Shown here: in pieces, positions 17,018 through 23,667 of the stretch
Layout: each line of letters starts with the position of its first letter
Position numbering within the stretch: position 1 is the first letter of the stretch
NCBI GenBank assembly: GCA_022703335.1
Contig: JAKLDV010000012.1
Coordinates: 1-35,970, forward strand
Origin: Elusimicrobiota bacterium
Lineage (GTDB): Bacteria > Elusimicrobiota > Elusimicrobia > FEN-1173
Length of the DNA stretch: 35,970 bases
Direction: 5' to 3'
The notes under the pieces: generated by a model
What the model saw: the letters and a program-made list of their open reading frames with translations, nothing else
Told to the model about the DNA's origin: nothing
Databases searched by the model: none
Program-made: the position numbers and the translations under genes

Positions 17018-17515
17018 TCAGCGATAGTTCGTGAATTGCAGCGGAATGCCGAAGTCCTTGGATCGCAGCAGGGCGATGGCGGTTTGCAGGTCGTCCTTGG
17101 CGCGTCCGGCGATGCGGACGTGGTCCCCCTGGATGGACGGCGTCACCTTGACTTTGGAGTCTTTGACCACGCGAACGATCTCTTTGGCTTTTTCGGAGGC
17201 GATGCCCTGGACGATTTTGGCCGTCTGCCGCACGGTGCCGCCTTCGGCCGGCTCGATCTTCTGGAAATCGAGCGCTTTGAGGGAGATGGACTGTTTCACA
17301 AGGCGCGTCTGGAGGATATCGATGACGCTTTTGAGCTTCCCGTCGTCGTCTGAATGGAGGGTGATGAGGGCGGTTTTTTTGTCGAGGTCGATCCGTGAGC
17401 AACTGCCCTTGAAATCGAACCGGGTCGTTATCTCCCGATTGGCGGTGTTGACGGCGTTGTCCACGGCCTGAAGGTCCACGTTGGACACCACATCGAATGA
17501 GAATTCCTGAGCCAT
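17018..17515 (-). CDS. yajQ: YajQ family nucleotide-binding protein
   Basis: A 165-residue protein matching the YajQ (UPF0234) family along its whole length: MAQEFSFDVVSNVDLQAVDN, TRFDFKGS, SIQGDHVRIAGRAKDDLQ and the C-terminal GIPLQFTNYR. Members have two ferredoxin-like domains and bind nucleotides. Some bind cyclic di-GMP and modulate transcription factors. The ATG has a strong GAGGAGG ribosome binding site eight bases upstream. It is probably the first gene of the run that continues into the sulfatase-like genes. The adjacent cAMP cyclase (1104-3095) is not enough to connect it to a signalling circuit. Confidence 0.95.
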   Translation of the reverse strand: MAQEFSFDVVSNVDLQAVDNAVNTANREITTRFDFKGSCSRIDLDKKTALITLHSDDDGKLKSVIDILQTRLVKQSISLKALDFQKIEPAEGGTVRQTAKIVQGIASEKAKEIVRVVKDSKVKVTPSIQGDHVRIAGRAKDDLQTAIALLRSKDFGIPLQFTNYR

Positions 17516-17594
17516 ACGGCAGCCTCCTCGTTCATGAAAATAAATGGAAAACGGTTTCCATTCAGACCGGCGGAAGGGCGTCCGCGCGGCAGCG

Positions 17595-18017
17595 CTATTT
17601 CAGCAGCGTGACGCCTAAGAAGACAAGGACCACACCCGCCAGTTTACGGGGCGTGGGGGCTTCGTGCAAGAAAAGGAGACTGAGCAGGAACGCCACCAGG
17701 GGCCAGGAGCCGCCGACGGTGGCGATGCGGCCGATCTCGCCGACCTTAAGGGCGCGATAAAAGAAAAATTGACCCAATACGCTGGCGATCAACCCGCCGC
17801 CGGCCAGCCAGAAGAACGATTTCCATCCGGCGGCCGCCAGGCGCACGGGAAGTTGCGGGATGAGGAAGCTGAGCGCCGCCGTGCCGATCACCACCCCGAT
17901 GCACCGCGCCCACAGGCCGGTGAGGGGGTCGGCGCCGGACACCAGACCCATTTTTTCACAGATCGCCGCCGATCCCCAAAGAAAAGCCGCCAGCACCGCA
18001 AAGCCGAATGCGCTCAT
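17595..18017 (-). CDS. Single-domain EamA/DMT transporter
   Basis: A 140-residue membrane protein with five hydrophobic segments, one EamA repeat, about half the size of the usual ten-helix DMT exporter. FAVLAAFLWGSAAICEK, FFFYRALKVGEIGRIATVGG, LFLHEAPTPRKLAGVVLVFLGV are typical of the family. Such half-size members work as dimers. The substrate is unknown. It ends 79 bp before the yajQ start, so read-through is possible. A weak minus-strand promoter lies in the divergent region at 18112-18138. Confidence 0.88.
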   Translation of the reverse strand: MSAFGFAVLAAFLWGSAAICEKMGLVSGADPLTGLWARCIGVVIGTAALSFLIPQLPVRLAAAGWKSFFWLAGGGLIASVLGQFFFYRALKVGEIGRIATVGGSWPLVAFLLSLLFLHEAPTPRKLAGVVLVFLGVTLLK

Positions 18018-18068
18018 GATGTCTTCCCCTCCGCCCGCAAGGGCGTTGTTGCCGGTTTTGGGCCGGGT

Positions 18069-18097
18069 TTGAACCGTGACCCGGCATCTGGTATCCT
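18069..18097 (+). promoter_or_regulatory. Promoter for yciH
   Basis: TTGAAC (18069-18074), 17-bp spacer, TATCCT (18092-18097) on the plus strand, giving a leader of about 55 nt before the TTG start at 18161. Confidence 0.6.
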
Positions 18098-18111
18098 AGA
18101 AGAGCGGGAGT

Positions 18112-18138
18112 ATTTTAGCTTCTTTGGACGAATTTCAA
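18112..18138 (-). promoter_or_regulatory. Possible promoter for the EamA gene
   Basis: On the minus strand, TTGAAA (18138-18133), only 15 bp, then TAAAAT (18117-18112). The short spacer makes it weak. It overlaps the leader of the divergent yciH transcript. Confidence 0.35.
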
Positions 18139-18160
18139 TACAGATTATTGGGAGGGGCGC

Positions 18161-18517
18161 TTGAACAGTTTTTCGGAACCTTCGGGCGGTTCGCCCGCGC
18201 CGGGCTGTCCCCGGTGCGGTAAAATTTCCTGCGCCTGTTTGCCGGAACGGGGGGCGGCCGTTGTTCCGCCGCCGCTCCGGCAGAAGGAGCCGGTGACGCT
18301 GCGCTTGGACCGGAACGGCCGGAAAGGCAAGACCGTCACGCTGGTGGAGGGACTGAAGATGCATCCGGAAGGCAAAGTGGCCCTGCTGAAAAAATTCCAA
18401 AAGTTGTGCGGCGCGGGCGGCGCGTTGAAGGCGGGCACCCCGGAGATTCAGGGCGACCATCGCGGGCGGATCCGGACCGAGCTGGAAGTGCTGGGGTTTC
18501 GGGTCCGGGTGATCTAA
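18161..18517 (+). CDS. yciH: SUI1/eIF1-family translation factor (YciH)
   Basis: A 118-residue protein. The C-terminal part is a clear SUI1 domain: VTLRLDRNGRKGKTVTLVEG, then a helix ending in KLCGAGGALKAG, then PEIQGDHRGRIRTELEVLGF. Bacterial YciH is related to eIF1 and influences initiation fidelity at the ribosomal P site. The N-terminus has four cysteines (C16, C19, C24, C26 in CPRCGKISCAC), a possible zinc site seen in several relatives. No in-frame ATG precedes the domain. The start is TTG 18161, supported by GGAGG about six bases upstream and a promoter at 18069. It stands alone, convergent with the duplicated small-protein gene. Confidence 0.93.
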   Translation: MNSFSEPSGGSPAPGCPRCGKISCACLPERGAAVVPPPLRQKEPVTLRLDRNGRKGKTVTLVEGLKMHPEGKVALLKKFQKLCGAGGALKAGTPEIQGDHRGRIRTELEVLGFRVRVI

Positions 18518-18524
18518 AAAATCA

Positions 18525-18589
18525 AGAACCCTGCCCCCATCCGAAAAGTTCCGGAAAGAGACAGGGTTCTGGCCCCTTACTCAGGGGCC
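18525..18589. repeat. REP-like double palindrome between convergent genes
   Basis: Two nested inverted repeats: AGAACCCTG (18525-18533) pairs with CAGGGTTCT (18562-18570), and GGCCCCT (18571-18577) pairs with AGGGGCC (18583-18589). The inner segment also has TTCCGGAA. There is no T run, so it is not a standard terminator. The composition (reading AAGGGGCCAGAACCCTG on the other strand) resembles repetitive palindromes mobilised by REP-associated transposases. Only one copy is visible here. Confidence 0.5.
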
Positions 18590-18654
18590 GAGGAACTTGC
18601 TTCCCTGCGCGCGCCGTGTTGTCAGTGGGAAGTCGCGCAGCAGAGATATCTTTT

Positions 18655-18876
18655 TTATCGGCGAACCATCTTCGCGCGGGAGACGTCACCCTGCTTGTCC
18701 ATGAAGTAGAGGTAGCCTTTTTCCTTCTTGACTCCCACTTTCTTCACTTTCTGCGGTTTGCCGCCCTTTTTCCCGCCACGAGCCATCTTCGCCCGCGAGA
18801 TGTCCCCCTGTTTATCGATGAAATACAGGTAACCTTCCTCACGTTTGACTCCGGCCTTTGCAATTTTCTGCGCCAT
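18655..18876 (-). CDS. 73-aa protein of two tandem 25-residue repeats, function unknown
   Basis: A small basic protein of 73 residues starting at ATG 18876, with a strong GGAGGTG ribosome binding site. It consists of two copies of one unit: residues 9-33 (GVKREEGYLYFIDKQGDISR...) and 48-72 (GVKKEKGYLYFMDKQGDVSR...), joined by a Gly/Lys linker GGKKGGKPQKVKKV. The repeats also align at the DNA level. Each unit could form a small beta hairpin (GYLYFxDKQGDxSR) with a basic end, but no function is known to me. It has its own promoter at 18928-18955, with a palindrome in the spacer. It is downstream of the HTH gene by 95 bp. Confidence 0.75.
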   Translation of the reverse strand: MAQKIAKAGVKREEGYLYFIDKQGDISRAKMARGGKKGGKPQKVKKVGVKKEKGYLYFMDKQGDVSRAKMVRR

Positions 18877-18927
18877 GTCTTTTTCACCTCCTTCCGTGAA
18901 TATTTTGCTCAAATCGAACGCCGCCGT

Positions 18928-18955
18928 ACTTTAGCATTTCCGGACGGAAACTCAA
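18928..18955 (-). promoter_or_regulatory. Promoter with a palindrome in its spacer, upstream of the duplicated protein
   Basis: On the minus strand, TTGAGT (18955-18950), 16 bp, TAAAGT (18933-18928). A perfect palindrome TTTCCG-TC-CGGAAA (18950-18937) fills the spacer, a position where a dimeric repressor or MerR-like regulator could act. Confidence 0.5.
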
Positions 18956-18971
18956 GATTATTTTCGTTTTG

Positions 18972-19223
18972 CTACGCTTGCGGCGGCTGAGGGTTCTTCT
19001 TTTCGAAGAGCGGCAGCGGCGACTCCTGCGGTCCCGTGATCAGCCGTTCCTTCAGCCAGGAATCGATGACCTCTTTCGAAAAACGGTACTGCCGCCCGAT
19101 CCGCGACGCCGGAATCTTGCGTTGTCGGATAAGGCTGTAGATCTTGGATTTCCCAATCCCCAGATAGGACGAGAGGTCCTTGATGTCCATGACCTCTTTT
19201 ATAGACTTTCCTTCTTCTGCCAT
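18972..19223 (-). CDS. Excisionase-type helix-turn-helix DNA-binding protein
   Basis: An 83-residue protein with one winged HTH of the HTH_17/excisionase type: IKEVMDIKDLSSYLGIGKSK forms the first helices, IYSLIRQRKIPASRIGRQYR is the wing, and FSKEVIDSWLKERL the final helix. Such small proteins bind DNA as recombination or transcription co-factors. No integrase or prophage gene is visible nearby, so it may be a stand-alone regulator. The ATG is preceded by AGGTGA (about seven bases). Its promoter (19264-19292) has a TTGACT -35 box. The neighbouring palindrome at 18937-18950 is a candidate target, which is inference. Confidence 0.85.
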   Translation of the reverse strand: MAEEGKSIKEVMDIKDLSSYLGIGKSKIYSLIRQRKIPASRIGRQYRFSKEVIDSWLKERLITGPQESPLPLFEKKNPQPPQA

Positions 19224-19263
19224 TAAGTATCACCTAATATTTTTAGTTGATTAATTGTGCTAA

Positions 19264-19292
19264 ATGGTACCGAATCGTTGGGGGGAAGTCAA
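19264..19292 (-). promoter_or_regulatory. Promoter for the HTH gene
   Basis: On the minus strand, TTGACT (19292-19287), 17-bp spacer, TACCAT (19269-19264). It begins right after the T run of the rfb operon terminator, so the HTH gene has its own transcription unit. Confidence 0.65.
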
Positions 19293-19326
19293 GAAAATAA
19301 AAAACCTCTTCCTATTAAGGGAGAGG
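19293..19326 (-). terminator. Intrinsic terminator of the rfb-like operon
   Basis: On the minus strand, CCTCTCCC (19326-19319) pairs with GGAAGAGG (19312-19305) across TTAATA, with one mismatch, followed by TTTTTTATTTTC. It lies about 40 bp after the RfbD-like stop. Confidence 0.8.
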
Positions 19327-19363
19327 CCGTGGGCGGGAGAAGAATTTTGTGGGCGCGTCGAGT

Positions 19364-20230
19364 CTATGGGGTCAGGTGGCCTTTTTCGATGAGATACGCG
19401 CGGAGCGCCTCCTGCCAGACGCGCAGAGGCGGGATGCCCAACTCCGGCAGGCGCTCGGAGCCGAGGGCGGAATAGAGCGGTCGACGGATCTTCGCGGGCC
19501 GGTCCGCGGAGCGGATGGGTTTCAAGGGGGTTTCGAGGCGCAGGAGGGCGAAAATCTTCCGGGTGAATTCATACCACGAGCAGGTGCCGCCGTTGGCGAT
19601 GTGATACAGGCCGCCGGGGACTTCCTTCGCCAGCAGCGCCCAGGTCATCTGCGCCAGGTCCAGGGTGTACGTCGGAGACATGATCATATCGTCCACCACC
19701 TCCGTCGAGAGTCCCTCCCGGGAACGCCGGATCATGGTCTCCACGAAGTTGCCGCCCTTGCCGCTGGAGCCGGCCGTCCCGAAGAGGCTGGCCGAACGGA
19801 TGACGATGTTCCTGTCGGCCTGCGACCGCACCGCGAATTCGCCGCCGAGTTTGGAGATGCCGTACACGCTCAACGGGAAAGGCGGGTCGCTCTCCCGGTA
19901 GGGCAGCCGTTTTTTGCCGTCGAACACGTAGTCGGTGCTGTAGTGGACCAGCCGCGCGCCGGTTTCGGCGCAGACTCGGGCCAGGAGGCGCGGCCCGAGC
20001 AGGTTGGCCGCAAACGCCTTTTCCGGGAAATCTTCGCAGTCGTCGGTTCGGTGATAGGCGGCGGTGTTGATGACCACGTCCGGGGCGTGCCGGCGGAGGA
20101 TTTTTTCCGATTCGGCGGCGTCCGTGATGTCGATGTCCGCGTGGGTCAGGGGGACGAGGGGATGGCCGGGGTTCGTCTTTTGCAGGTCGGTGCCGAGCTG
20201 TCCGGCGGAGCCGATGAGAAGGATTTTCAT
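19364..20230 (-). CDS. rfbD: dTDP-4-dehydrorhamnose reductase-like SDR
   Basis: A 288-residue RfbD-type reductase, the last enzyme of dTDP-L-rhamnose synthesis, using NAD(P)H to reduce the 4-keto group. Motifs: ILLIGSAGQLGTDLQ, PDVVINTAAYHRTDDCE, LVHYSTDYVFDG, and YGISKLGGE with the Tyr-x3-Lys pair. The C-terminal GGTCSWYEFTRKIF and RRPLYSALGSERL are family phrases. The ATG at 20230 is 35 bp after the epimerase stop. It is the third gene of the operon rfbC - epimerase - rfbD. The C-terminus ends in HLTP, encoded by a GGGGTCAGGTGG segment that resembles a REP word. Confidence 0.88.
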   Translation of the reverse strand: MKILLIGSAGQLGTDLQKTNPGHPLVPLTHADIDITDAAESEKILRRHAPDVVINTAAYHRTDDCEDFPEKAFAANLLGPRLLARVCAETGARLVHYSTDYVFDGKKRLPYRESDPPFPLSVYGISKLGGEFAVRSQADRNIVIRSASLFGTAGSSGKGGNFVETMIRRSREGLSTEVVDDMIMSPTYTLDLAQMTWALLAKEVPGGLYHIANGGTCSWYEFTRKIFALLRLETPLKPIRSADRPAKIRRPLYSALGSERLPELGIPPLRVWQEALRAYLIEKGHLTP

Positions 20231-20265
20231 GGCGGTGGAGGAGCGGCGCAAAACGGAGACCCCGC

Positions 20266-21345
20266 TCAAGAGGCGGCGGGGGGCGTTGTTTCGTCCGGGA
20301 CTTTAAAGATGTTCTGGGGATGGCTCCGGGAGGAGACCGTCTGCGCCTCCTGCAGGAGCTTCATCCATTCGATGTTGTAGTAGCGGGGGTAGTCGAAGTT
20401 GGTGTAGCCGCATTCACGGATGTTTTTCACCATCAGTTCCACGGAATCTTCCACGGCCACCAGGGGGGCCCAGCCCAGGGTTTGCCGGATCTTTTTCGAT
20501 GAGACGCGGTAGCTCCGTACACTGCGGTAGGCGTAGTCCACGGCCACGTTCGCCCGGATGCCCAGTTTTTCCAGCCGCCCCTGGACGTGCAGGGCCAGTT
20601 CGGAGATGCGGTAGTTCTTCTCCACCACGTTGAAAATCTCGCCGCGCACTTTTTCCAGAGGCGCCTGCAGGGCCGCGATGTAGGCGCGGGCCACGTCGCG
20701 GATCTCCACCAGCGGCCGCCACATCTCTCCGCCGTAGAAGAGGGTGATGGTCCCGGAACCGAGGGCGTCTTTGACGAACGTGTTCACCACCAGGTCGTAG
20801 CGCATGCGGGGCGAGAAACCGTGCACCGTGCCCTTGCGCAGGATGATGGGCGAAAAACGGTCGTTCTTCAGGGCCAGCACCCGTTTCTCCCCCTCCAGCT
20901 TGGACACCGCGTACGCCGCCTTGGGGAACACCTCCGATTCTTCCGTGAGCACCACGTCCTGTTCCTCCTGCTGGCCGCCGCGGTCGTAGACGGAGGCGGA
21001 GGAGGCGAGGATGTAGCGCCACACGCCCGCCGAACGGCACACCTGCGCCAGGTGCTCCGCGCCCAGGGCGTTCATGTCCCAGTTGGCGTCCGGGTTGTAT
21101 TCCGCCGTCGGGTCGTTGGAGAGGCCGGCCAGATTGATGCAGGCGTCGACCCCCTTCAAATCGGACTCCGCGATCTGCCGGAGGTCTTTTTCCAAAATCT
21201 CGATCCGGTCCTTGATCCCGACCACCCCGGCGTTTCCGTAAAAGAACCGGTCGGCCACGCGGACGCTGAACCCCAGTTCCAGGAGTTCCCGGCAAAGGAT
21301 GCTTCCTATATAACCGGCGCCGCCGGCGACGAGGACCGTTCCCAT
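20266..21345 (-). CDS. NAD-dependent nucleotide-sugar epimerase/dehydratase (extended SDR)
   Basis: A 359-residue extended SDR acting on a nucleotide sugar. Motifs: VLVAGGAGYIGSILCREL (NAD-binding), DACINLAGLSNDPTAEYNPD, ILASSASVYD, and YAVSKLEGEKRVL (Tyr-x3-Lys). RPLVEIRDVARAYI is a substrate-domain phrase. The sequence is not clearly RfbB (dTDP-glucose 4,6-dehydratase) and looks closer to generic epimerases. The exact sugar cannot be assigned. It is between rfbC (7 bp upstream) and rfbD, so it very likely acts on the same pathway. Confidence 0.85.
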   Translation of the reverse strand: MGTVLVAGGAGYIGSILCRELLELGFSVRVADRFFYGNAGVVGIKDRIEILEKDLRQIAESDLKGVDACINLAGLSNDPTAEYNPDANWDMNALGAEHLAQVCRSAGVWRYILASSASVYDRGGQQEEQDVVLTEESEVFPKAAYAVSKLEGEKRVLALKNDRFSPIILRKGTVHGFSPRMRYDLVVNTFVKDALGSGTITLFYGGEMWRPLVEIRDVARAYIAALQAPLEKVRGEIFNVVEKNYRISELALHVQGRLEKLGIRANVAVDYAYRSVRSYRVSSKKIRQTLGWAPLVAVEDSVELMVKNIRECGYTNFDYPRYYNIEWMKLLQEAQTVSSRSHPQNIFKVPDETTPPAAS

Positions 21346-21352
21346 GAGCGAG

Positions 21353-21847
21353 CTACCTCCCTTTCACCGTCCAGACGTCGCCGAACGAATCGGGCGGGAT
21401 CCGGACCTCGTCCGGCCGCCCGCGGTCGTAGACTTCCGAGGCGGTGCTGATCATCTGGGTGTCGTCCTCCAGGGACATCCACCCGTGGTACACCCCCGGC
21501 GGCACCACCAGAAGGCTGTGGTCCTTGTGCGACAGGACGAAAACGTTCGCTTCGCCGCGGGTCGGGCTCTCCGGCCGGTCGTCCACGAGGACGAACTTGG
21601 CCGAGCCGTGGGTGATGGAGAAGAGATCCCACAATTTGGCGTGCTTGTGGAACGCCCGCACCGCGCCCCGCGCCGGGTTGCCGACGAGGTAGACCTGCCC
21701 GAATTTCGGCAGGTAGGGGTCGGTCGAATGGGCGATCTCCACCAGGTAGCCGCGGTCGTCCTGGTGGGTGGTGAGCGGCACCAGGCGCACGTCTTTCAGC
21801 GTGGCCGCGTTCCATTTTACGTTGGAGAGGTCTGTCGGTTTTGTCAT
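21353..21847 (-). CDS. rfbC: dTDP-4-dehydrorhamnose 3,5-epimerase-like (RfbC/cupin) protein
   Basis: About 164 residues with the RmlC cupin layout: LVPLTTHQDDRGYLVEI, GAVRAFHKHAKLWDLF with the catalytic His, SAKFVLVDDR and LLVVPPGVYHGWMSLE. RfbC epimerises carbons 3 and 5 of dTDP-4-keto-6-deoxyglucose. The sequence is somewhat divergent (AFHKH rather than GxHxQ), so an epimerase on a related sugar is possible. The start is uncertain. ATG 21847 begins the conserved part, whereas an in-frame TTG at 21913 would add 22 residues. Neither has a strong ribosome binding site. A weak promoter-like TATAGA lies near 21905. No rfbA or rfbB is in the window. Confidence 0.8.
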   Translation of the reverse strand: MTKPTDLSNVKWNAATLKDVRLVPLTTHQDDRGYLVEIAHSTDPYLPKFGQVYLVGNPARGAVRAFHKHAKLWDLFSITHGSAKFVLVDDRPESPTRGEANVFVLSHKDHSLLVVPPGVYHGWMSLEDDTQMISTASEVYDRGRPDEVRIPPDSFGDVWTVKGR

Positions 21848-22152
21848 GTTTGCGGAAAAATGCCTGTCGATGTCGGCCTCTTTGGGGAGGTCGGGAGACT
21901 CTATAATATCCAAAGCCCCGCTTCAACAGGGCTTGCGCCCCGGACCTTTTTCAAGCAAAATGAAAAGAACGCGCCGGAAGGCCCGCGGCCGCCCGGCCCG
22001 CTCGAAAAAATTCATGGACGGGGAACCGATACGCACCACCTGATGCTTCCCGATCGCTCACGCAGGACGCCTCCGGGCGCGGCCCCCCACGGCGCCGTGC
22101 GGCTCCCCCGCGCGCTCCGCCCGCCGTATTTCCGAAAGCCCCGGCCCGTCCA
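21848..22152. other. Divergent intergenic region between rfbC and the radical SAM pair
   Basis: 305 bp with promoters expected for both directions. I see weak minus-strand promoter candidates (TATTAT/TATAGA around 21900-21910) and an inverted repeat AAGCCC...GGGCTT near 21914-21935. The right half (22020-22150) is very GC-rich with potential stems. A Pro/Arg-rich frame 22042-22156 would overlap the radical SAM start, but it has no convincing coding character. Confidence 0.5.
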
Positions 22153-23667
22153 ATGAAGATCACCCTGGTGTTGAGTCCCATGTGGTGCCGCGAGGCCCCG
22201 CCGCTCGGCCTGGCGGCCTTGAAGGCCTATCTCCAGGAACAGGGCCACAACGTCCGATGTTTCGATTTCAACAATGAGTTCTGCCTGAGAACGTCGGAGA
22301 AATGGAAACCCTATTGGGGTTCGGAACACGGGACCGCCGTTTGGACGAAGGAGGATTTTGCGGGGACGGTGATCTCGGCCCACGAAGCACTGTTGGACGA
22401 GGCCGTCGGACAGATCGCGGCGCGGGAGGCGAAACTCGTCGGTTTCTCGGTCTATGCCACCAACGCTTTGCTCAGCCTGGAAATGGCGCGTCGGCTGAAG
22501 AAGAAGGCCCCCGATGTCTTTGTCGTTTTCGGCGGCCCGTGGGTCACCCAGGAAAGAGAAAAGGTCCTGAAGCATCCCGCGGTGGACGCCGCCGTCCTCG
22601 GCGAAGGCGAGGGCTCGCTGGCCGAACTGGCGCGTTCCATGGACCAGGGCCGGCCGCTGACGGAGGTCCCGGGGCTCTATCTTCGCGCCGACGGGGACAC
22701 GGGGGTCTCCTTTAAAGCGGGGACGGAGTTGGCCTCCTTGGACGCCCTGCCGTTCCCGGATTTCAGCGATTTCCCGGTCGGCACCTACGACCGGCCGCGC
22801 CGGCTGCTGGCGTATTTCAGCCGCGGCTGTTTCAAGAAATGCGTTTTCTGCGACGTGCCGGTTCATTGGAAAAAATGGCGCTGCCGCTCGGGCCGGCGCG
22901 TCTTTGAGGACCTCCGACACCAGTTGACGCGGTATCCGGACATCCGCGCCATTGAGTTCTGCGAGGCGACCTTGAACTCGGACCTCCGCGCCCTGGAAGA
23001 TTTTTGCGACCTCGTCATCGCGGACAAAAAAAGCGACCGGTCGGCGTTTCGGAGGATATTCTGGTTCGGTTTCGCGCACGTGCGGCCGGAGATGGACCGC
23101 CCGTTTTTGGAAAAGATGGCCCGGGCCGGATGCCACCACCTCCGCCTCGGCATCGAGAGCGGATCTCAAAAGGTCGTGGATTCCATGAAGAAAGGATACC
23201 GTCTGGCCGACGCGGAACGGCTTTTGGCGGACATGCGGTCGGCCGGCATCAAGGCGCTCCTGACGTTCATGGTCGGATTCCCCACGGAGACCGAGGAGGA
23301 TTTTCAGGGGACGCTGGATTTCCTCCGGCGCAACGCCCGCCTCATCGAGCGGGTCACTCCGAACGAGAGCTTCACCGCCATCTTCCCGGGCACGCCGCTG
23401 CATCGGCAGGCCGAATCGTTCGGCGTCGAGTTGGGCGCGCATTCGGATCATTGGCGGACAAAGGACGGGAGCAACGATTTCCATGTCCGCCTGGCGCGGC
23501 ATGAGCGGTTCTGCCGGGAGGCGGCGGCGCTCGGCCTGGCCCTCTCCCCTTCGTCGACCAAAGTCGCCCGCTATCGGGACGATTTTTTGGCGGATTACGA
23601 AGAAACGGCGTCTTCTCATGGGTGGACGGGCCCTCGGGAAGCCGATGAAGAAGATGATCGCAAATAA
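22153..23667 (+). CDS. B12-binding-domain radical SAM protein (paralogue of 5238-6665)
   Basis: A 504-residue protein: an N-terminal B12-binding-like domain (ITLVLSPMWCREAPPLGL, VFVVFGGPWVTQ, AAVLGEGEGSLAEL), then a radical SAM core with SRGCFKKCVFCDVP (CxxxCxxC), LRLGIESGSQKV and FMVGFPTETEEDF. The HWRTKDGSNDFH phrase near the C-terminus also occurs, slightly altered, in the 5238-6665 protein, so the two are related. The ATG at 22153 has no good ribosome binding site, but the first strand starts there. The next gene overlaps the 3' end by 23 bp, so the two are coupled. Substrate unknown. Confidence 0.88.
   Translation: MKITLVLSPMWCREAPPLGLAALKAYLQEQGHNVRCFDFNNEFCLRTSEKWKPYWGSEHGTAVWTKEDFAGTVISAHEALLDEAVGQIAAREAKLVGFSVYATNALLSLEMARRLKKKAPDVFVVFGGPWVTQEREKVLKHPAVDAAVLGEGEGSLAELARSMDQGRPLTEVPGLYLRADGDTGVSFKAGTELASLDALPFPDFSDFPVGTYDRPRRLLAYFSRGCFKKCVFCDVPVHWKKWRCRSGRRVFEDLRHQLTRYPDIRAIEFCEATLNSDLRALEDFCDLVIADKKSDRSAFRRIFWFGFAHVRPEMDRPFLEKMARAGCHHLRLGIESGSQKVVDSMKKGYRLADAERLLADMRSAGIKALLTFMVGFPTETEEDFQGTLDFLRRNARLIERVTPNESFTAIFPGTPLHRQAESFGVELGAHSDHWRTKDGSNDFHVRLARHERFCREAAALGLALSPSSTKVARYRDDFLADYEETASSHGWTGPREADEEDDRK

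Noticed and set aside
22042-22156. Possible leader peptide overlapping the radical SAM start
   Set aside because: The frame is Pro/Arg-rich, has no ribosome binding site and no recognisable repeated-codon leader pattern.
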